From Streptomyces sp. DSM 110735 (lineage in GTDB: Bacteria; Actinomycetota; Actinomycetes; Streptomycetales; Streptomycetaceae): a stretch of 64,000 nucleotides of DNA. Under the pieces are notes generated by a model. The model had not been told where the DNA came from and ran no database searches. It was given only the letters and a program-made list of their open reading frames with translations. Of this stretch, positions 59,890 to 64,000 are shown one piece after another (within the stretch, counting starts at the first letter, position 1; each line of letters starts with the position of its first letter). The position numbers and the translations under genes were made by a program. The stretch lies in contig NZ_JACYHF010000015.1 of assembly GCF_016482685.1 (NCBI RefSeq), forward strand, positions 1 through 64,000, given 5' to 3'.

Positions 59890-60200
59890 CCGTGTCGCCG
59901 CTCCGACGGTCCGGTTCTCGGTCCGCCGTCTCAAGGAGCCGTGGGCCGATCAGGCGCCTCAAGGGGGCGCCACCGGTCCGCCACTCCAAGAGGCCGTTCC
60001 TGGTCAGCCATCTCAAGGGACCGCCACCAGTCTGCCGCTCCAGGGGGTTTCCCGGTGAGCCGTCTCAAGGGGCCGTGGGCCGATCGGCGCCTCAAGGGCC
60101 GCCACCGGTCAGCCGCCCCAGGAGCCTTCCCGGTCGGCCACCCCCCGAGCCCCTCCCGGGCAGCCGCCACAAGGGACCAGCCCCATTCCGCCGCCCCCAG
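59890..60200. repeat. degenerate direct repeats (CTCAAGGGGCCG family)
   Basis: Words such as CTCAAGGGGCCGTGGGCCGA and CGCCACCGGTC recur about every 30-40 bases with many changes. They lie between the convergent ends of the DUF2516 and PP2C genes. Confidence 0.7.
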
Positions 60201-60207
60201 GGGACCG

Positions 60208-61515
60208 CTACCGCTGGCGTTCCAGCAGCACGACCGCCACGTCGTCCGTGAGGTCGCCGCCGTTGAGGTCGCGGGCTTCGTTGACCGCCGCGCGCAGGAG
60301 TTCCTCGCCGCGCAGACCCTCGGAGAGCTGGCGGTGGATCATGGCGGTCATGCCGTCCTGGCCGAGGCGGTCGCCCTCGGTGCCGACATGGCCCTCGATC
60401 AGTCCGTCGGTGTAGAGCATCAGACTCCACTCGGCACCCAGCTCGACCTGCATGCGCGGCCAGCGGGCGCCGGGCAGCAGCCCGAGCGCGGGACCGTTGT
60501 TCTCGTACGGCAGCAGGCGCGGCACCGGCGTGCCCGCGCCGGGGCGTACCAGCAGCGGGGACGGGTGACCCGCCAGGCACAGTCCGGCGCGGCGGCCGTC
60601 CGGGGAGATGTCCACCGTGCACAGGGTCGCGAAGATCTCCTCGTGGGCGCGCTCGTGGACCAGTACCTCCTGGAGGGTGTCCAGGAGCTGGTCCCCGCAC
60701 AGCCCGGCCAGGGTCAGCGCCCGCCAGGCGATGCGCAGCTCCACGCCGAGTGCCGCCTCGTCCGGGCCGTGGCCGCAGACGTCGCCGATCATGGCGTGCA
60801 CGGTGCCGTCGGGGGTGCGTACGGCGTCGTAGAAGTCGCCGCCGAGCAGTGCGCGGGAGCGGCCGGGGCGGTAGCGCGCGGCGAAGCGCAGCCCGGAGCC
60901 CTCAAGGAGCGGGGTCGGCAGCAGACCGCGCTCCAGGCGCCGGTTCTCCTGCGCGCGCAGCTTGCCCTCGGCCAGGCGCCGCTCGGCGGTGTCGGAGCGC
61001 TTGCGCTCGACGGCGTAGCGGATGGCGCGGTTGAGCAGCCTGCTGTCCAGCTCGTCGCGGAACAGATAGTCCTGGGCGCCCACGCGCACGGCTTCGGCGC
61101 CGCGCTCGGCGTCGCCGGAGGCGGTCAGCGCGATCACCGCCTGCCGGGGGGCCAGCTCAAGCACCTGGCGCAGTACGGCCAGCTCGTCGGGGTCCTCGGG
61201 GCGCCCGGAGGCGGGCAGCGCGAGGTCCAGCAGGATGCAGTGGACGTCGTCGGTCAGCAGCCGCCCCGCCTCGGTGAGGTTGCGGGCGGTGCGGACGCGG
61301 ATGGGCTTGCCGGAGGCGTCCAGCAGCTCGGGCACGATCGGCCCGGCCGGGTCGTCCTCGATCAGCAGCAGGGTGAGCGGTCCGGCGGTGGCGCCGTGGG
61401 GCGTGGTGTCGCGGCCGGCCTCCTGTTCGAGGGGGCCGCCGAACACGGTGGCGGCCCGCGCCTGACCACTTTCCACGGCCGGGATCGCCCTCTGCCGCGG
61501 TATGGGTACGGGCAT
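60208..61515 (-). CDS. response-regulator-type PP2C (SpoIIE) phosphatase
   Basis: 435 residues. Receiver domain (LTLLLIEDDPAG, phospho-acceptor Asp in ILLDLALP, about 118), a short coiled linker, then a SpoIIE-type PP2C domain with metal Asp residues in GGDFYDA, GDVCGHG, YTDGL and DLTDDVAV. Such proteins dephosphorylate anti-anti-sigma factors. ATG 61515 is chosen for the short leader and AAGGA ten bases upstream. Confidence 0.9.
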   Translation of the reverse strand: MPVPIPRQRAIPAVESGQARAATVFGGPLEQEAGRDTTPHGATAGPLTLLLIEDDPAGPIVPELLDASGKPIRVRTARNLTEAGRLLTDDVHCILLDLALPASGRPEDPDELAVLRQVLELAPRQAVIALTASGDAERGAEAVRVGAQDYLFRDELDSRLLNRAIRYAVERKRSDTAERRLAEGKLRAQENRRLERGLLPTPLLEGSGLRFAARYRPGRSRALLGGDFYDAVRTPDGTVHAMIGDVCGHGPDEAALGVELRIAWRALTLAGLCGDQLLDTLQEVLVHERAHEEIFATLCTVDISPDGRRAGLCLAGHPSPLLVRPGAGTPVPRLLPYENNGPALGLLPGARWPRMQVELGAEWSLMLYTDGLIEGHVGTEGDRLGQDGMTAMIHRQLSEGLRGEELLRAAVNEARDLNGGDLTDDVAVVLLERQR

Positions 61516-61848
61516 CTTCCTGGGTTCCTTCGCTCCCCCCGAGGGTGGTGGTGTCGAGGGGTCTCGATCCACCGTCGGGTGACCATAGCGGTTGCGGCGG
61601 TTCCGGCGGAATGGTGTGAGCCGCGTCGCTCGCGTGCGGGTGCCCGCCATGTGCCGTGCGGCGCAAGGGGGTTCGGGGTGCGCCGGACCGCGCCGGGATG
61701 ACGAAGCTCACTCGGCGGACGGGGGTCCGGGTGGAGTCGGTCACACGGGTACGGGGGCGCGGGGGGTGGTGCGGGGCACGCGGGTACGGGGGCGTCCGGG
61801 GTCGCGCGGGTCCCGCCGGACGGCGTACGGCTTCGCCGGGGGCGGCGG
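61516..61848. other. non-coding gap of 333 bases
   Basis: No gene is supported. CGGGTACGGGGGCG occurs twice (about 61747 and 61781). It should hold the promoter of the PP2C gene at its low end. Confidence 0.5.
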
Positions 61849-62976
61849 TCAGCCGTTCGGTCGTACGACGCCCAGGATCGGCATCGTCCCGGCGCCGGTC
61901 ACCGTCACCGTGCGTCCGGGGCGCGGCGCGTGGATGATCTTGCCGTCGCCCGCGTACATCGCGACGTGCGTGGCGTCGTCGAAGTAGATGATCAGGTCCC
62001 CGGGGCGCATGTCCTTCACCGCCACATGGGGAAGCTGCCGCCACTGCTCCTGCGAGGTGCGCGGGATCGGGTGGCCCGCCGCCGCCCACGCCTGCGAGGT
62101 GAGCCCGGAGCAGTCGAAGGAGTCGGGACCCTCGGCACCCCACACGTACGGCTTGCCGAGCTGGGCGGTGGCGAACGCGACCGCCTTCTTCCCCTCGGCG
62201 GAGGTCTTGTCGCTGATGCCGTCGAGGACGCCGGTGTCCACCCAGGCGGTCTGCGCCGCGTGCGCGGCTTGCCGTTCCAGTTGGGCCAGCCGCTCCTTCT
62301 CCTTCTTCTCCAGCCCGGATTCGACGAGTTCGGCGTCCGCGATCCGCTTCTTGATCTTCTTCTTCGCGGCTGCCTTGTCCTCGCGGTCGGCTTCCAGCTT
62401 CTTCATCCGGGCGGCGGCGTCGTCCGAGTCGGCCTGCAACTCCTTCTGGGTGCGGGCCATTTCGGTGAGCAGCTTCCTGGTCGCCCGCTCGCCGTTGAGG
62501 ATCGTCGCCGCCGAGTCCGCGAACTGCTGCGGGTCGTCGCTGAGCAGGAACCGCGCGGTGGGCGGCAGTCCGCCGTTGCGGTACTGGGCGCGGGCTGCGG
62601 CGCCCGCCTGGTCCTTGAGCCGCTTCAGCTTCTTCTCGCCCTCCGCGATCCGCTCGTTGAGGTCGTCGACCCGCGCGGACTGCTTCTCCGCCTTCTCCTC
62701 CGCCGCGTTGTAGGCGTCGGTGGCGACGGCGGCGTCGTGGTACAGCCGGTCGAGTTGCTTGCGGATCTTCTCCAGGTCCTTGTCGGGGGCGGGCGTCGGC
62801 GCCGCGCCCGGCGCGGGGCTCCCCGGGAGCGTGGGCGAGGGCGAGCCGGACGCGGTCGGCGGCGCGGAGGGGTCGGGCGGCACCGAAGCGAACGCCGTAC
62901 CGGCGCCTGCCAGTACGGTCACCGCGCAGACCACGGTCACGGCGGCGGCGAGCAGTCCGCGCTTGCCCGAACCCAT
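61849..62976 (-). CDS. secreted NlpC/P60 peptidoglycan endopeptidase
   Basis: 375 residues. Signal peptide to about 30, a Pro/Ser linker, a long coiled-coil (about 62-230, EKKLKRLKDQ type), and a C-terminal NlpC/P60 domain with Cys in FDCSGL, His in ATHVAMY and a further His in IIHAPRPG. The RipA-like layout suggests cutting of stem peptides in septal or apical wall, with the coiled coil holding it to a partner. GGGGGG four bases before ATG 62976. Confidence 0.92.
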   Translation of the reverse strand: MGSGKRGLLAAAVTVVCAVTVLAGAGTAFASVPPDPSAPPTASGSPSPTLPGSPAPGAAPTPAPDKDLEKIRKQLDRLYHDAAVATDAYNAAEEKAEKQSARVDDLNERIAEGEKKLKRLKDQAGAAARAQYRNGGLPPTARFLLSDDPQQFADSAATILNGERATRKLLTEMARTQKELQADSDDAAARMKKLEADREDKAAAKKKIKKRIADAELVESGLEKKEKERLAQLERQAAHAAQTAWVDTGVLDGISDKTSAEGKKAVAFATAQLGKPYVWGAEGPDSFDCSGLTSQAWAAAGHPIPRTSQEQWRQLPHVAVKDMRPGDLIIYFDDATHVAMYAGDGKIIHAPRPGRTVTVTGAGTMPILGVVRPNG

Positions 62977-63248
62977 ACGTCCCCCCAAACTGATTTACCG
63001 TCAGTAACCTGTGCTGCCCGAGGGATCGTGCCACGAATGGGCCCGAAGTGACAGAGGTCGTACGAAGTCGTACTCCCTGTTGCCTCTTTCGGACCGCTAC
63101 GACACTCGCCCCTCCCGCACTTCCCCCCGAAGGGAGCGGTTACGACGATCTTCCGCGGGTGTGACGTACAGCGCACGGAGATCGTTCCACCGTGTTTCCC
63201 GGGGCAGTTGGGGGCTGAGTGCCCGCTGAGTGCCGGCTCGGTGCGCGC

Positions 63249-64000
63249 TCAGTGTCCGCGAGGTGCCAACGCGGCCCAGTCCACGGTGACTTCGCCCTGG
63301 CGCCAGCGTGCGGGACCGTCCGTCACCGGCCAGTCGGCCGCCAGGTCCCGGACCGTGCGCAGCCAGCGCTGGCGGGCGCCGTAGGAGGCGAAGGGCGCGG
63401 CGCCGGCCCACGCGCGGTCGAAGTCGCGCAGGAAGGCGTGCACCGGTTCGCCGGGCACGTTGCGGTGGATCAGCGCCTTCGGCAGCCGTTCGGCGAGGTC
63501 GGAGGGGCGCTCCAGGGAGCCGAGCCGGGTCGCGAAGGTCACCGTGCGCGGACCCTCGGGACCGAGCGCGACCCACACGTGCCGCCGCCCGATCTCGTCG
63601 CACGTCCCCTCGACAAGGAGCCCGCCGCGCGAGACACCGTCCGCCGGGGCGAGCCGCGCGCACAGCCGCCGCCACACCGCCGCGACCTGCTCCTCGTCGT
63701 ACTGCCGCAGCACGTTCGCCGCCCGGATCAGCGTCGGCCGCCCCGGCACCGGGATCTCGAACCCGCCGTGCCGGAAGGTCAGCCCCTCGCGCTCGTACGG
63801 CCGCGCCGCCGCGACCCGCTCGGGTTCGATCTCGACGCCGACCACCTGGGCGCGGGGCGCGGCGGTACGCAGACGGGCGAGCAGCTCCACGGCGGTCCAG
63901 GGCGCGGCGCCGTAGCCGAGGTCGACGGCGACCGGCGCGTCCGCGCGGCGCAGCTCGGCGCCGTGCGTGGCCGCGATCCAGCGGTCCATGCGGCGCAGCC
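63249..64000 (-). CDS. SAM-dependent methyltransferase, 5' end cut off
   Basis: At least 246 residues are visible. The SAM-binding motif is VDLGYGAAPWT and the second acidic strand VVGVEIEPERV. The frame remains open to the window edge (LRRMDRW at about 63989), so the true start probably lies outside. In streptomycetes the gene stands next to mshA, which would be upstream of it. Substrate unknown. Confidence 0.85.
   Translation of the reverse strand, partial: LRRMDRWIAATHGAELRRADAPVAVDLGYGAAPWTAVELLARLRTAAPRAQVVGVEIEPERVAAARPYEREGLTFRHGGFEIPVPGRPTLIRAANVLRQYDEEQVAAVWRRLCARLAPADGVSRGGLLVEGTCDEIGRRHVWVALGPEGPRTVTFATRLGSLERPSDLAERLPKALIHRNVPGEPVHAFLRDFDRAWAGAAPFASYGARQRWLRTVRDLAADWPVTDGPARWRQGEVTVDWAALAPRGH

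Noticed and set aside
62977..63248. c-di-AMP (ydaO) riboswitch before the NlpC/P60 gene
   Set aside because: Streptomyces wall hydrolases often have one, but I could not find its conserved segments here.

Overview
The window is high-GC, densely coding chromosomal DNA from a streptomycete. This rests on the organism-specific genes that can be recognised: the Cmd membrane cluster, AmfC, DevA/DevB, the nickel regulator Nur, GlnR, mycothiol synthase and CsoR, together with GTG/TTG starts, leaderless promoters and a Streptomyces-type 5S rRNA end. Gene order appears largely collinear, from memory, with S. coelicolor from about SCO4126 to SCO4203. There is no integrase, transposase, phage gene, CRISPR array or tRNA. 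The content is core genome with islands of fast-evolving intergenic repeats.

Layout. 1-70: 3' end of an rRNA operon and its terminator. 121-1121: an internally deleted isochorismatase relic and a GNAT acetyltransferase. 1110-8219: six-gene cmd operon (minus strand) that reads as a relaxase-less chromosomal type IV secretion-like complex. 8514-13103: TetR/SDR divergent pair, secreted trypsin-like protease, a transglycosylase/NlpC wall hydrolase and a PAP2 phosphatase. 13170-20919: phosphate region, with a Tat flavin oxidase divergent from pstSCAB around PHO-box repeats, then a Pit transporter with its DUF47 partner. 21077-22986: CsoR with a clear operator, a lipoprotein and two tiny proteins. 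23050-26805: ppk-CHAD-Nudix polyphosphate operon. 27036-29280: YtrA-type regulator with an ABC exporter. 29385-34753: mycothiol synthase, a 780-base repeat region, and an HtrA/response-regulator/kinase envelope-stress group. 34904-38309: LacI regulator, GlnR and a hydrolase.

38364-44236: MoaD-like protein, membrane protein, a 31-unit 15-base minisatellite, a coiled-coil protein, a DUF2993 protein, and a cysteine-rich leader peptide ahead of a thiosulfate sulfurtransferase/SseC pair. 44233-50506: VOC and DsrE proteins, a three-gene set of membrane-anchored proteins, a FABP-like protein, Nur, YgfZ and D-aminoacyl-tRNA deacylase. 50667-57163: AmfC, an Eis-like acetyltransferase, the tandem devE-like/devA/devB group, a kinase-like phosphotransferase and a HAD protein. 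57176-64000: a divergent XRE regulator and unknown pair, an HbhA-like protein, DUF2516, a 28-base repeat array, a REC-PP2C phosphatase, an NlpC/P60 hydrolase and a methyltransferase cut by the window edge.

Themes. Phosphate supply (pst, pit, ppk/CHAD), nitrogen control (GlnR), sulfur and thiol metabolism (mshD, sulfurtransferase, leader peptide), metal sensing (CsoR, Nur) and development (cmd, amfC, devAB) sit together. Part of this, namely ygfZ, FABP, sseC, sulfurtransferase, glnR, mshD and pstB/phoU, is also clustered in Mycobacterium as I recall, so the block is probably old. The least explained items are the Cmd complex, the devA paralogue that lacks its DNA-binding domain, the three paralogous membrane proteins, and the three minisatellite-like intergenic regions.
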